The notes beneath the pieces are model-generated. The model was not told the DNA's origin. It did not search any database and was given only the letters and a program-made list of their open reading frames with translations. Source: Chara braunii (Eukaryota > Streptophyta > Charophyceae > Charales > Characeae). From it: DNA of 58,193 nucleotides. This document shows positions 20,153-30,796 of the stretch, one piece after another; position 1 is the stretch's first letter, and every line of letters begins with the position of its first letter. The stretch is taken from contig BFEA01000120.1 in NCBI GenBank assembly GCA_003427395.1, positions 2,591,348 through 2,649,540 of the forward strand, in the 5' to 3' direction. The position numbers and the translations under genes were made by a program.

Positions 20153-22357
20153 ATGGAAAGGGTGATCAAAGTAGAGGGTGACGACAGGGGAGGTATCAGC
20201 AGCAGGCAGAGGGTGCCAGCTGCGGCGGCGATCGCGGCACTACTGGCCAGCCTGAGCACGGATACTGGGGCCGGAGGGGTGGAGGGAGGAGGAGGAGGAG
20301 GAGGAGGAGCAGGAGGGGGGGGACNTGGGGGGGGGGGNGGGGGGAAATCGCGGACTTTACGCGGGCAGCGGATTGATTATATGGCGCTGTCGGAAGGAAA
20401 GGAGCCTGGGTCGCGTTGGGCAGAGGCGCATACTGGCGCCTCGGGAGGGGAGCGAGGAGGGGACGAACTCCTAGGAGATGACGAATGCAGTAATCGGCGC
20501 GGTACGGGGGCGGGAGCGGGAACGGCTGTCCACGTGGCGGCGAGCGAGAGAGAAATGCCCGGCCTTTGTCGCCCATGGAGTGCAACTAGCAGAAGGGCAG
20601 GAATGATCACTCGGAGCGGATCGCCTGTCACCGGGACAGCTGGTTCTTGGGCCGCAGGTGCAGCAATTGCAGCATCTGCAGGCGGGGGAGGGGAGGAGGG
20701 AGGAGGAACCACTAGGGGCCAAACAGGTGCTTACGAGGTGCAATTGAGAAGGGGCGGGGGAGGAGTGTCGGGTGTGTCAGCGGCAGCAAGCGTGAACACT
20801 GATCCCAGAGTCAATGGGTTACGTGGTGGCAGTGGAGGGGGAGGGGGAGGGGGAGGGGGAGGGTTGGGTCCTGGAGTGAAGAAGAAGCGCATGTCTTGCG
20901 TGTCCTTGGAAAAGGTTCCGGACGAACACCGGTGCAGAAGAGCAGATGGAAGGAAATGGAGGTGTGGACTGAGGCGCGCGGAGGGATCGAGTTTTTGCGA
21001 GAAGCATTGGCAAGAAGCGAAGGCGAAAGCCGAACGGCGCGCAGTGGCCAAGCAGCAAAGGGACAGACTGAATCGTGCGGCTAGTAATCCGCCGCCGAGG
21101 AGATCTGAGAACCAGCAAGAGCAGTCGCAACAACAGCAACAGCAGCAGCAGCCGCAGCAGCAGCAGCACAAGGAACAGGAGCACCAACATAGGAGAAGGG
21201 AGGAGGAAGGGTGTGAAGGGGGAGGGGGAGGGGGAGGGGAGAGAGGTGTGCACGTGCGTTACCAGGTAGGTCAAAATGGCGGAGGAAGAACTGGGAGCGC
21301 GCACGGCGCGAACCATGTGATCGACGTGTCACGCAGTCCCAGCCGGGGCCATGCAGCAGCGAGAAGGCTGGGGCGAGAGGCAGGGGCAAGTGCAACAGGG
21401 AACCAGTCAAGTGACGGTGTTAAGGGGTTGGGGACGAGAGCCATCCCCTGTGGAGGATCGCCGGTGGAAGGCCTCCATGAAGGTTTCACTGCGATCGATG
21501 ACAGCAGTGGCGGGGAAACCAGCAGCGGGGAAGGTGCGGGAGGAGGAAGACGAGACGGCGGAGCTCGCGCAGGTGTTCCATCCCCAGGAGTAGGAGGAGC
21601 AAAAGGGGTGGCAGCATCACCATCACCATCACCAACACCAACACCAGCAGCAGCAGCAGGAGGAGGAGGAGGAGGAAGAGGGGTGGGAAACATCTCCACG
21701 GCCGTGGATGGCAGCAACAACAATCACACGAGGGCGACCAGCGGCCAGGCGGGCCCCGAAAAGGAAGGAGGGGGCCAGATGCAGACACGGTGTCTCTTCA
21801 CAGGTGGGCATCCCTCGTGGCGTTGCAAGCAACTTGCTGTTCCGGGAAAGCGGTGCTGTCCTAAGCATTTGCGTAAGGGGGGCAAGCGTATAATGGCACA
21901 CGTCAACGCAAATGGGATAGGCAGTGGAGGGCGTGGAGGAACGGCGAGTATCGAAGCTCGCAGAGCGCTGAACCCCTCAGGATCGAGAGAAGAACTGCCA
22001 ACCAGAGCGTCCTCACCTCGTCGTTCGCCCAGCAGCAACCACTGCGAAGAGCTGCTAGCTGAAGGACGGGCTGAAGTAGTAGGAGCAGCTGGAGCGGGAG
22101 GGGGAGTAGGTGTGGGGGGAGGAGAAGCCTCGTTCGTTAGTAACCTCGATTGTCGGCTGGCGGGAAACGCACTGTCGCCGGGTGGAACAGGAGCGGCAGC
22201 AGCGGAAGCAACGGCAACGACGGCGGGAGCAGCATCAGCGCAAGCACCTGCAATAGGCGGGGAGGAGGCACCGCATATTCTGATTCAGGAAGTGCCAGCG
22301 AACGGAGATTGTCTAAGGGCTGGCGAGCGTGTGCCAACTTGCTGTCCAATGCTGCAA
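20153..22357 (+). CDS. Double-WRC zinc-motif protein, first coding exon
   Basis: ATG at 20153 opens 735 codons to a consensus splice donor (CAA|GTAAGTA) at 22357/22358; read through, the frame stops at 22453. Motif 1 at 20933-21007 is Cys-x9-Cys-x10-Cys-x2-His with KWRC and CEKH, the exact WRC spacing, followed by a basic helix (AKAKAERRAVAKQQRDR). Motif 2 at 21791-21868 is Cys-x10-Cys-x10-Cys-x2-His with SWRC and CCPKH. Long Gly, Gln, Ala and Ser runs fill the rest. WRC motifs bind DNA or proteins in plant GRF factors and also occur in plant KDM3-type JmjC demethylases; this exon has no QLQ domain, so it is not a canonical GRF. It could be the N-terminus of a JmjC protein or a separate WRC regulator. 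Nuclear location is inferred. Two N positions (20325, 20338) lie in a poly-Gly run, so exact frame there is uncertain. Confidence 0.75.
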
Positions 22358-22792
22358 GTAAGTACCCTTTGGCTCAGTTTCTCCCTCCGTCTATTCTCCC
22401 TCCATCTGTGCTCCCTCTCTCTCTCTGTTCTCCCTCATTCTCCTCCAGTCTAACTCACTATCCCTACCGGCCCTCCCTTCTTTCTGAATGGCACCAGCCC
22501 GAGTGAGTGAGTTATCGTCAGAGGAGGGTATCTCCTTGTCCTCTTTCTGCGATCAATCTATGACCCCCGCTCTTTCCCACTTCCCCCCGCGTCTTCTCCC
22601 ACTTCGCCTCCCTCCCCTACCTTCCGCCTAACAGTCCTAAGCAATACTGCGAACAACAATGGTAGTGACAAAAAAGAGCTCGCCGAGATGGCTTCAGTAG
22701 AAACCCACCCTGGGAGGACCGTGAAGGGGTCCGGTAGGGTACCTATTTCCTGTAAGAGATTCCTCTTCTTAGTTCTCTGCATCGCGTGTACA
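22358..22792 (+). other. Putative intron after WRC exon; next exon not resolved
   Basis: Starts GTAAGTA and is pyrimidine-rich. A good acceptor (CCGCCTAACAG) ends at 22634, and the sequence beyond has an open frame to about 22735 (AATGGTAGTGAC region). Joining it in phase 0 gives an immediate stop, so I do not call exon 2. Confidence 0.35.
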
Positions 22793-22920
22793 CACGCGCA
22801 CACACACACACACACACAGGCACACATACACACACAGACACAGACACAGACACACACACACACACACGCACACCCACACACGCACACACACGCACACACT
22901 CACGCACACACACACTCACG
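22793..22920. repeat. (CA)n microsatellite
   Basis: CA repeats with interspersed GG, TA, GA and CG steps. Confidence 0.95.
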
Positions 22921-23402
22921 TTCTCAGACTTGCTGCCGTTCTTGTCAGGGGTTTGGACCGACAGTCTGCTAGGATTGCAGGGCTGGTGTCAGTAAAGTCG
23001 ACCACTTTTCTCTCAGGGGTATTGCTAACTGTGGGCGATGTAATGAGTCCTTATCCATCAGTCAAATGCATCCTGGGCAGACTGTCTGTCCAGGTTCAAC
23101 CTCCTGATGAAAGTCCGACGAAACAGTTTGGCACTGTCATGCTTTTTTTTTAGCGTATAGCGAATATGACAACACACGCACAAAATACGTTTTCCTTGCG
23201 CTGTTTTACTGTTGATTTCCCTGTGACGTTTGTTTATGAGGGTAATTTCTCACTGTGATTATAGCGGATGTATCTGAGCGCAATCACCTCCAGAGTGTCA
23301 GAAAAGCCTGTGTGGAGTCAGATTGAGGTAGGAAGTTCGGTACTGCAGAAGACGGGACGAATGAATGAACGAAATTGATTGTTTTTTTTCCGTTTTCTTT
23401 TT

Positions 23403-23541
23403 GGATGGCGATGGTCTTGAGATATCATCGTCGAACTAACCAGCCTCAAGGCAATTCAGAATTTTTATTCATCTTGTTCCCTTGGGATTCGAACACAGGT
23501 CTGTATTTCAACAGTTCATTGGTGTACCAACTGAGCGAAGG

Positions 23542-23543
<2 letters not shown>
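23403..23543 (-). mobile_element. tRNA-derived SINE (minus)
   Basis: Minus-strand copy of the SINE at 10942: B-box complement GGGATTCGAAC at 23484-23494 and A-box complement CCAACTGAGC at 23527-23536. The T-rich tract before it (about 23381-23402) is its A-tail. A 50-nt T run (23543-23592) abuts its 5' end and probably belongs to another insertion. Confidence 0.75.
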
Positions 23544-23592
<49 letters not shown>

Positions 23593-23595
<3 letters not shown>

Positions 23596-24358
23596 GAGGC
23601 AAATTGAGTATTCGGATGAAATGCTTGCAATAAATAAAAAAAGAAGTAAATGAGGCAGTAACAAAAAATATGCCACCTGCAGCAACGCACTCCCAGCTGC
23701 TGTAAAGCCATTCGCAGTCAGTTTTTGAAAGGCTGGAGTGAGGTAGGGAAGGTAATTGACTAGTCAATGATTAATTTCGCTTCTTTTGTGTGAGAAGTAT
23801 TAAAATTTATCATGGATGTTTTCGAGATCGTGCAAGGACCTCGACTGGGGCGAGGTCCCACTAGCGTAGAGGATTGGGTTAAGCTCCTGAATGTCCTCAA
23901 TCTGGACGTGTTTTGAGCAGAGATCCCGATTTCCTGCACCTTTCACGAACACGTCTAGATTCAGGCTTTCAATCCAATCCACTTCGCTGGCGGGACCTCC
24001 CCCCTTGTCTTTAAAATGTGCCTGGTTCCTCGCCTCTCTTTCTGCTTTTTGAGGGAGGGGGTGCCGGGGGGGGGTACAAATAGTCGATGTTTGGAGAGCA
24101 GCCTACTCTCCCCATGGTGACTGGCTGTTTCCTCTCCTTGTCATGGTATCTGTGGTCAACCTTGTTGTGGAATCTGTCGACAACAACCGATGTATAGCCT
24201 GCACCGCTTTTCTTTTTCTTAGCGGCAAACCGCCGAGATCACAGCGACACAGCGATCCTGACACTTCACCGCCGGACCCATTCGATCCGTAGGAGCGACG
24301 GGCGGTGTGGACAAAGGGCAGGGACGTAATCAGCGCGAGCTGATGACTCACGTTTACT
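23593..24358. other. No gene seen
   Basis: Unassigned. Short open frames only, and no motif recognised. Confidence 0.4.
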
Positions 24359-24463
24359 ACCGTCTGCACCCGAATAGAACGCCGGTCACTATCTCTACAT
24401 CTGGATCGAAAGGTGTGCCGAATACAGATATCATGACCGGGCGTTCTATTCCGGTGACGACGG
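24359..24463. mobile_element. Hairpin MITE, copy P1
   Basis: Left end ACCGTCTGCACCCGAATAGA and right end complementary to it over about 30 bp (TGACCGGGCGTTCTATTC...). Its interior is inverted relative to P2. Confidence 0.7.
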
Positions 24464-24833
24464 AAGGCATTCCAAGTTCAAGATCGATAATTACAACAAT
24501 CTATCCCCGTGCACTGCTTTTTTTGCTTGGCTGGTTTCCCGCCTTGTGATGGATGTGGACTCTGTGATCCTAGCGGCGGCTAGAGACTGACTGTCTGGAC
24601 GAAGCATGGGCTTGGGCCCCAATAAGTGGGTGCCATGGGCCCAATAAGTGGGTGCCATGTCCGTGCTATAAGGAAATACGAATCTTGCTGTAGAACCGAC
24701 CGCGGTCATGCTAACCTACCGCGAGACATATCACCAACTGGCTCTGATCTCCTGCGTCATGCGGCGCTCTGCAATCGCAATTCGCCTATCGCAATGCAGT
24801 GCGCAGGTTGATTGCTTGGTAGGGTACCCTACC

Positions 24834-24885
24834 GTCTTCCCCGAATAGAACGCACGGTCATTATGGCTTTATTTGGGGCACGGTG
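24834..24885. mobile_element. Hairpin MITE, half copy
   Basis: ACCGTCTTCCCCGAATAGAA followed by CGCACGGTCATTATGGCT; the opposite arm is missing. Confidence 0.55.
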
Positions 24886-25440
24886 ACCGTCCGTTTATGG
24901 TAGTATGTTGTCGGGTGGGTGTTAGGGATGTGGGTTCCGCTGGATCCGATTCCATGTTCCACCTTTTGTTCCCGAGAAAGAATGTAACTCCAAGTCACCA
25001 TGAATCTATATGGTAGGCTCTCTACCTGGCCAAATACAGTCATGAATGAATAGGGAGTTATGTTTGGGGGAGTATGGGTTTTTACGGTGAACCTACACAA
25101 TCTGGCCCTTGGACCAGACGCGGGCGTTTGGAAAACCGACTTTTCTGTTTTTTTTACAAGAGGGGAGGAAACAGACTTTTACTGTGCAGTTGAAGCAAAC
25201 TTAGGCTTTTCCCACTTCTCTGCGGACGTAATTGTGGTCAGGTACATCCAGGCCGGGTCAGAAAAGAGCTCAGATACATCCCCCGTGAAAGTCCTAGTGT
25301 GAGTAGGCCCTTGTTATGATATGTTTAGCGGGGCGATTCGCAATCGCGGCATTTACGAAATACTTCGCCTTGTAACGCACTGCTTGTAATTTCCTGAATG
25401 TACCGAACGGCAATTAGCCAGATTCGGTAGAGAAAGTCCT

Positions 25441-25547
25441 ACCGTCTTCACCCGAATAGAACGCGCGGTCATGATATCTGTATTTGGCACATCTTTCGAT
25501 CCAGATGCAGCGATAATGACCGGGCGTTCTATTCGGGTGAAGACGGT
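25441..25547. mobile_element. Hairpin MITE, copy P2
   Basis: ACCGTCTTCACCCGAATAGA at the left and its inverse TCTATTCGGGTGAAGACGGT at the right. The terminal inverted repeat is about 32 bp with one mismatch. Confidence 0.75.
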
Positions 25548-25711
25548 GGTGTGAAGACGCCGTGAGGCGTGTAAATTTGGATAAGGAGTGTGACCGTCGC
25601 CTGGGTTCGTCGAGGCTCTGCTCTACCAGCCAGCCAGCTGCCTTGAACTGATCTGGTCGCTTTGCGACGCCACTAAATAGTAATATGTGAATTAGTGTCT
25701 CTTCACACCTC

Positions 25712-25811
25712 TTCCTACCTTCTTCCCCCGAATACAACGCACGGTCATTATAGCTGTATGTAGATACAGCTATAATGACCGTACGTTGTATTCGGGGGAA
25801 GAAGGTAGGAA
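25712..25811. mobile_element. 100-bp near-perfect palindrome (MITE copy P3)
   Basis: Two 48-bp arms around the 4-nt loop GTAG (25760-25763), with one mismatch (CGCACGG against CGTACGG). The arm contains the family words CCCCCGAATACAACG and CGGTCATTATAGCTGTAT. On the minus strand the mismatch becomes a G-U pair. Confidence 0.85.
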
Positions 25812-26587
25812 TATCTCAATGACTGGAGAACGGTAATAATTCGAACCCTTAACGTATGGTTTTGAATTACATTTTTTTCCCTACCACCATTGGAACTATT
25901 CTACAAAAAAAAAAAAAAAAAACACGACTCCTTGGTAATAGGTGAAGTCTATCTGTGTACGTGTTTATATATCTTACATCAATTACAGGGCAAAAGGGGA
26001 TGGAGTCGCCATTGTTCCACCACCGTTTGAAATATTCTACCCAGGAAGTGGTGTGATTGGTGGCAGTGCTCTGCTTGGATCTTTTCCAACATACGTTTTG
26101 AGTGCGAACAAAGCTTGCCGCCTATGCCTTTAGGGCTGGTTGTAGTTTATATATATATATATATATATAAACAGTTTGTCACAGCCCCTCGTTTGTTGTC
26201 CTCTTCTCCCTCTCTGCCTACGGTTTACCGGGCAGTTCTATTTGACGATATATATATATTTTTCCCGTTATGGGGGATGGATATCTGGGCTGTATATATG
26301 TCAATGCATCTCTACGTGCTGGAACGCACTCGTAAGGTGAGAAAGATGAAACGAGAGAAGTTCGACTTCTCTCGCTATCTCGTCTGTCTGTTGTTTTATT
26401 TTCCTCGTCTGGTTCTTCTTCTGTTGACGTCCAAAGTAGTGGTGTTCGGTTTTTCCTTAGAAAAGTGAAGTAAAATTTCCCTCCTGCTCTTGTAACTGCT
26501 GCTGAAGATGCAGCCTACGTACCTTTGAATGAGGAGCCATCTGCCTCGCCGGAAATCAGTAATAGCTGATTCATGTAATGTACTTAG
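25812..26587. other. No gene seen
   Basis: Contains an A17 run near 25905 and a TA tract at 26147-26169. The open frame at 26115-26468 has no recognisable domain. Confidence 0.4.
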
Positions 26588-26690
26588 CCTCACGGAACGT
26601 GATTGAACGTAATTGAGCTTAAATGAACGTAATTGAACGTGATTGGACTCAAATGAATGTGATTGAACGTAATTGAACGTAAGCTAGTCA
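26588..26690. repeat. Decamer satellite (GAACGTAATT-like)
   Basis: About ten degenerate 10-bp units such as GAACGTAATT and GAACGTGATT in a row. Confidence 0.75.
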
Positions 26691-26732
26691 CACAAGATTG
26701 GCCACGGTTAGGGTGATAACACGATCATGTCT

Positions 26733-26852
26733 ATAGCTAGCTAATTCTTCTCTTGTGGGGGGTCTCACATTTTGCGTACTGTTATGTTACAATAGCTAAT
26801 TCTTCTCTTGTGGAGGGTCTCACATTTTGCGTGTACTGCTATGTATGTTACA
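26733..26852. repeat. 60-bp tandem duplication
   Basis: TAGCTAATTCTTCTCTTGTG followed by GGGTCTCACATTTTGCG occurs twice, about 60 bp apart. Confidence 0.8.
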
Positions 26853-26872
26853 ATTTTGAAGTTTATGCATTT

Positions 26873-26950
26873 CGGACGGTGTACCCGGTTTCCGGCAGGT
26901 GAGGCTCCCCACCAAGAGATTGGAGCTTTAAAATAAATAAATGAAGAAAA
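26873..26950 (+). mobile_element. GGGACRCTGG-tail family, short copy
   Basis: GTACCCGGTTTCCGGCAGGT then GCTCCCCACCAAGAGATTGG, ending in an A-rich TAAATAAATGAAG tail. Confidence 0.65.
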
Positions 26951-27242
26951 ATTAAGCGATCATATCTATAGATGGTACAGCTTTAAAATCCATTTCGACG
27001 TCCCACTGTTCCCTCCCAACCCTCTGTTGCAAAGAGAACGTAACTTAGTTGCCCGCACCTTTATGCTAGCTGCGCGCACAATCTCACTCACAGAGCGGCG
27101 CAGGCACACGTACACCTTAGGCAAAAGCGCACGCACAAAGGCAATAGGCTCTCGCTTAGAGAGCGCTAGTTCCGATCTCTGTACGCTTGTTTTGGGGGGA
27201 AGGGAGGGAGGGGGGGAGGGGGGGGAGGTGTTATTTTTACTC

Positions 27243-27350
27243 TTTTTTTTTTTTTTTTTTTTAGTATGATCCGATGGACCACGGATCAGATGTTGAACTG
27301 ATTAGAACGGATACTATACTTTATCTTAGCCAAAAGGCCGGGAAAGGTAT
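27243..27350 (-). pseudogene. U2 snRNA retropseudogene (3'-truncated, A-tailed)
   Basis: Read on the minus strand from 27350: ATACCTTTCCCGGCCTTTTG, then GGCTAAGAT, then the branch-pairing region and stem-loop IIa (CATCTGATCCGTGGTCCATC), stopping before the Sm site. It is followed directly by 20 A residues (T run at 27243-27262). The branch-site recognition GTAGTA is changed to ATAGTA. U2 is the spliceosomal RNA that pairs with intron branch points; this copy lacks about the 3' half, so it cannot form the snRNP. A directly A-tailed truncated copy fits LINE-mediated retrotransposition. Confidence 0.85.
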
Positions 27351-27478
27351 TATTTTGACTCTTGAGAAGGGGTAATAATTGCTTTAGGAAGGGGGAAAAA
27401 ACAACCTGCAAAGGCATTGCCGTTGTTGTAACCAACAGGTTTTAACTAGAACTCGCATCTCATATAAATCAACTTCAA

Positions 27479-27589
27479 CTCCCTTCAAGTTGGGACATCT
27501 CGTTAAAACTGGAATGATACAGAGAGGATTAGCATGGCCTCTGGGCAAGGATGAAAGACATAAATCGAGGGTTGAGGAAACAAAAAAAC
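27479..27589 (+). pseudogene. U6 snRNA pseudogene, near full length
   Basis: Resembles plant U6 throughout: 5' stem (CTCCCTTC...TTGGGACATC), AAACTGGAATGATACAGAGA, GGATTAGCATGGCC, GGGCAAGGATGA, ACATAAATCGAGG. The ACAGAGA box and AGC triad are kept. The 5' stem no longer pairs well, the 3' end lacks the normal T run, and an A-rich tail (27578-27589) follows. A TATAAAT lies at 27463, too close (about 16 bp) for a standard plant U6 promoter spacing. I call it a retropseudogene rather than a gene. Confidence 0.8.
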
Positions 27590-28070
27590 AGATCAGCTTC
27601 AGTATTATTTCACATTTAATGATTTTTTTATCAATCGCTCAGCTTCCCTCCGTTAAGACTCTTGCATGTCTTTTATCTCAAAGGAAAATCATTTATTACC
27701 AACGGGGCCAGTCCCTAGGGCAGAACAAAGTTCTGAGGCAGCCACCCCAAAGCAGAGGCAGGCAGGAGCTTCTGCCTTTCACAAAATCAATGTCGCTCTT
27801 GCCAGCTCACATACCCTAAATAAGGACGATGTCGTTCACGAAACGCCACGCAAGGTATTCTTAATCTCTGTTTTTGGTTTGTTTCTTATTCGAAAGGAGG
27901 CAACTTAAGACTGTTTGAAGGAGCCCTTTCTTTCGATTTTAGGGCATGTTCACACATACATACCCAAAGAAAGCTATTCTAACGTTTGGAGTAAATTTGG
28001 AGGTACTAGAGAGGCCTGATTCGTGCTAGTTCGTTCTTCGCGACATTGTTAAAAAAAATAATAATAATAA

Positions 28071-28150
28071 AAAAATTTGGAACGACACACAGAAAGTTAG
28101 CATGGCCCCTGATGACACGAATCAAGCAAGAGAAAGGGTCCAAATTTCTT
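28071..28150 (+). pseudogene. U6 snRNA pseudogene, 5'-truncated
   Basis: Starts at the AAAATTTGGAACGACAC region and has TTAGCATGGCCCCT, then GATGACACG (GCGCAAG deleted), and ends GGTCCAAATTTCTTT, matching the U6 3' terminus. The first roughly 25 nt of U6 are absent. Confidence 0.8.
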
Positions 28151-29165
28151 TAAGAGTATTAAAAACATAAAAATATAAGAAGGAAAGATTCTTGCCAATT
28201 TGGTCTCCCAATTTTTGTTCCGTTTTTGGGTGAACGTGATGACCGTTCAGCAGGGGGGAGGCGGATAGTACGCCCTTATTTCCACAAGTTCTTCCCCTTT
28301 TTGTAGGTCCCTTTTTCGCGTATTCACAATCGTGCCCAGTGTCCAAGGCTGAGACCGTAGCCCAAAAAAGGTGGTGTATATCGAAAGCGAAGGAGCAGAA
28401 CTCCAGAAACTGAAGCAAAACTGAAGGACAGGCGAAATGAACCTGGGGAAGGCCTCTAGCTCTACTGGGTACATCCAACGGCCGATATCAAGTCCCACTT
28501 GATCATTCTGGCGTCTATCGGACTCTATCTTCATAATCTACGGTCAGAAATGTAGAAGTGGGGGACTAGTTTCCCGGCCGTCTTTTCCAAAAGCAAGGGA
28601 AAATTGCATATGTACCCCACTTAAAGATGGGAATACCCGCTATGCCCAGTCCCAGCACGAACTCGCATCTGTACTCGGAGGGCTACCTTGCACAGTACCC
28701 AGCTTTTCCCCTGCGCGAATTTGTAGGTGTACCTAATCCCGCAGGCCCTGGATTGGGTGCGTGAAATTATGCTCATGCCCACCAAGTAGACCGTAATGGC
28801 CCAACGGCTGCTGGGTATGAGCTTAATTTTAGCCATGACGTAGCAGGGTATATGAACAATTTGCTTCTAATTTTGCCTGGGTATGTCCATAATTTGTGCA
28901 TTCCGGTAGTTGGTTATAACAGCAATTTTGCGGTACCAACCTGACCTGGGTTCACCTCGGTCCTGTGCACGCAAACAATTTCGACCAGCCGTTTCCTGGG
29001 TATAGACGGAAGTTGGCGCTGGGACTGGGTATAGCCTGTACAGATGCAATTTTCCCGAGAAACAATGATAATGGTCATAAAAAAAATAAGGCCAAAACAG
29101 AGACAGACAGGCAGGTCCCATTTTTAGCCAAATGGTCTATAGGGTCCTCCGAAAAACAAAGAAGA

Positions 29166-29320
29166 GTCCCTCGGGACACCCGTTAGAATTGGAACATAGG
29201 CCCCTGCGCAGGGATGACACGCCAGGACCCGATTTCCAGCAGGTGCAGCTCCCCACCAATAAATGGAGCCTTTTTTTGGTCAAAAAAAAAAAAAGAAAAA
29301 AAAAAAAAAGAAAGAAAGAA
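29166..29320 (+). mobile_element. Chimeric retrocopy: U6 snRNA fused to GGGACRCTGG-type tail
   Basis: 29166-29222 is U6: GTCCCTCGGGACACCCGTTA, GAATTGGAACATA, an internal deletion of CAGAGAAGATTAGCAT-like bases, then GGCCCCTGCGCAGGGATGAC ending ACGC. The sequence then switches to the dispersed tail family (CAGGACCCGATTTCCAGCAG, GTGCAGCTCCCCACCAAT, AAATGGAGCC) and an A-rich tail (29281-29320). The tail family normally starts GGGACGCTGGACCC, so ACGC is shared at the junction. Confidence 0.8.
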
Positions 29321-29359
29321 ACAAGTAATCTATTTTTTCTGGTCTTTAGGGGGTTGGTC

Positions 29360-29440
29360 CCCTGCAGGGCTCCTCCCTGTAAGCGAAACTGGGTAATGCT
29401 CCCAGAAGGTTCCTTTTCCGGGTAGACTGTGAGGACCCCG
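29360..29440 (+). repeat. GGTAATG...CCGGGTAGACTG repeat
   Basis: GGTAATGCTCCCAGAAGGTT then TTTTCCGGGTAGACTGTGAG and GACCCCGGCCTC; a diverged copy is at 47800-47848. A related GAAGCC.GGTAATGGCCC word occurs at about 37755, 57875 and (variant) 56995. Confidence 0.5.
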
Positions 29441-29784
29441 GCCTCTGTTCTCTTTGTTATTATAAGCCTGGGGCACTGGGCCCGTCATTTTCAAAAAAAA
29501 AACAAAAAAAAAAACAAAAAAAAAACAAGTAATCTATCCTTCCCGGTTGACTCGGCAATCATAGGTTTGGTTGCATGGTCCATGCGTTTTCTTCGGCGAA
29601 AGCCGGCTACGTAGCCTCCTTTTTTCTTTTTGGGGTAACGAATGGAAGACAGCTGTGCAGTTGGCTGCATCAGAAGGGAAAATTTAATTGCATGTACTTT
29701 CCGTATGACCAGAAGGGGCTGTACGGTGCAACAGCGGCACCGGATCATGAATGCATACAATCGAGGTTTCAGGCCCGATACTGT

Positions 29785-29850
29785 CATGGCTGTGTGCGCT
29801 GTTTTGTACGGCGCAACATGCGCTGTTTTGTACGGTGCAACAGCGACTAG
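29785..29850. repeat. Tandem GTACGGYGCAACA repeat
   Basis: GCTGTTTTGTACGG followed by GCAACA is repeated in tandem (about 29798 and 29822), with another GTACGGTGCAACAGCG at 29721. Confidence 0.6.
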
Positions 29851-30429
29851 CCTGTGCGGCAGGTGCCCTGAACGAGGAGCTACCAGCCTGATTGGCTGAG
29901 ATATTGCAGAGATCTTCCCCTGAGAGAATTACGGAGGAGAGTAGACAGTAGCCAGTCCCGTGCTTTAGGGTCAGTTTCAAGTCTGGGATAGGTTCTGGGC
30001 TTACAGGGTAGGGATTTCGCCCAATGCACACAGCGATTACTGTGTGACCTTTAGCGATGGACTACTCATCATACCTGGCACTTCAGATATGGCATAATTC
30101 CAGAATAACCCCGGGGCAAGGTCCCACTTGCGCAAATTAGGATATTTCGGCCGTTGATCTTTGGTATCTACGGTCAGTATCTCTTAATTCGTGCAGGTGG
30201 GACCTAGCCCCTGATCAGCTATGACCTCTGTATACCTTTGGACGAGGTCTCTTCTCTTCTCGGCCTCTTCTGCCTTGTTGAAATAAGGCTCGTAATCCAC
30301 AGACTTAGGGCATACTTGGTGGTGGTATTAGGTTCGACGTTGCCCGGGGCCGGCGAAGGTCGAGTCTTTTATCCATGAGCACGGACAGCAGAGATTTTTT
30401 TTTTTTTTTTTTTTTTTNTCTCCCCAAAT

Positions 30430-30690
30430 CACTAGCATTAATTTTGCGAAGATTCGGCTGGAGTAATAGAGGGCGCCCAGAACTCTATGCATCTGTCCGT
30501 GTTCAGCATCTCTATTCAGACGACGATAAATTCCCTCTCTCGCGAAATTAACAGCTTTAAAATTGCGAGATTCGACTGTAGCACGCCCCACTTGCATCTG
30601 GTCGGGTTCAACGTCTTCATTCCGACAAGAATTGGCTCTCTCGCGAAATTATCAGCATTCATTTTTGTCGCAAAACAGGGCGGGTGTTTT
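30430..30690. repeat. Diverged tandem repeat, about 120-bp unit
   Basis: Units share TCTCTCGCGAAATTA (about 30535 and 30639), a GCATCTG word and a short sequence between. A related stretch is at 31620-31725. Confidence 0.5.
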
Positions 30691-30796
30691 TTTTTTGTTT
30701 TTTTTTTTACGTCCATTTTTTTCTTTGCTTTTGCAATTATTATTTTTTTCGCGGGTCCTTCGAAGTTCGAATTGAAAAAAAAAATAAAAAAAATCA

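Noticed and set aside
20196-22349. Several minus-strand Ser/Pro/Leu-rich open frames inside the WRC exon
   Set aside because: They are shadows of the GC-rich WRC coding frame, which has two precisely spaced Cys/His motifs.
22635-22735. Exon 2 of the WRC gene after the CCTAACAG acceptor
   Set aside because: In the phase set by the donor at 22358 it meets an immediate stop; another acceptor or a sequence error would be needed.
27459-27589. Functional U6 gene
   Set aside because: The TATA-like word is too close to the start, no upstream element is clear, there is no T-run terminator, and an A-rich tail is present.
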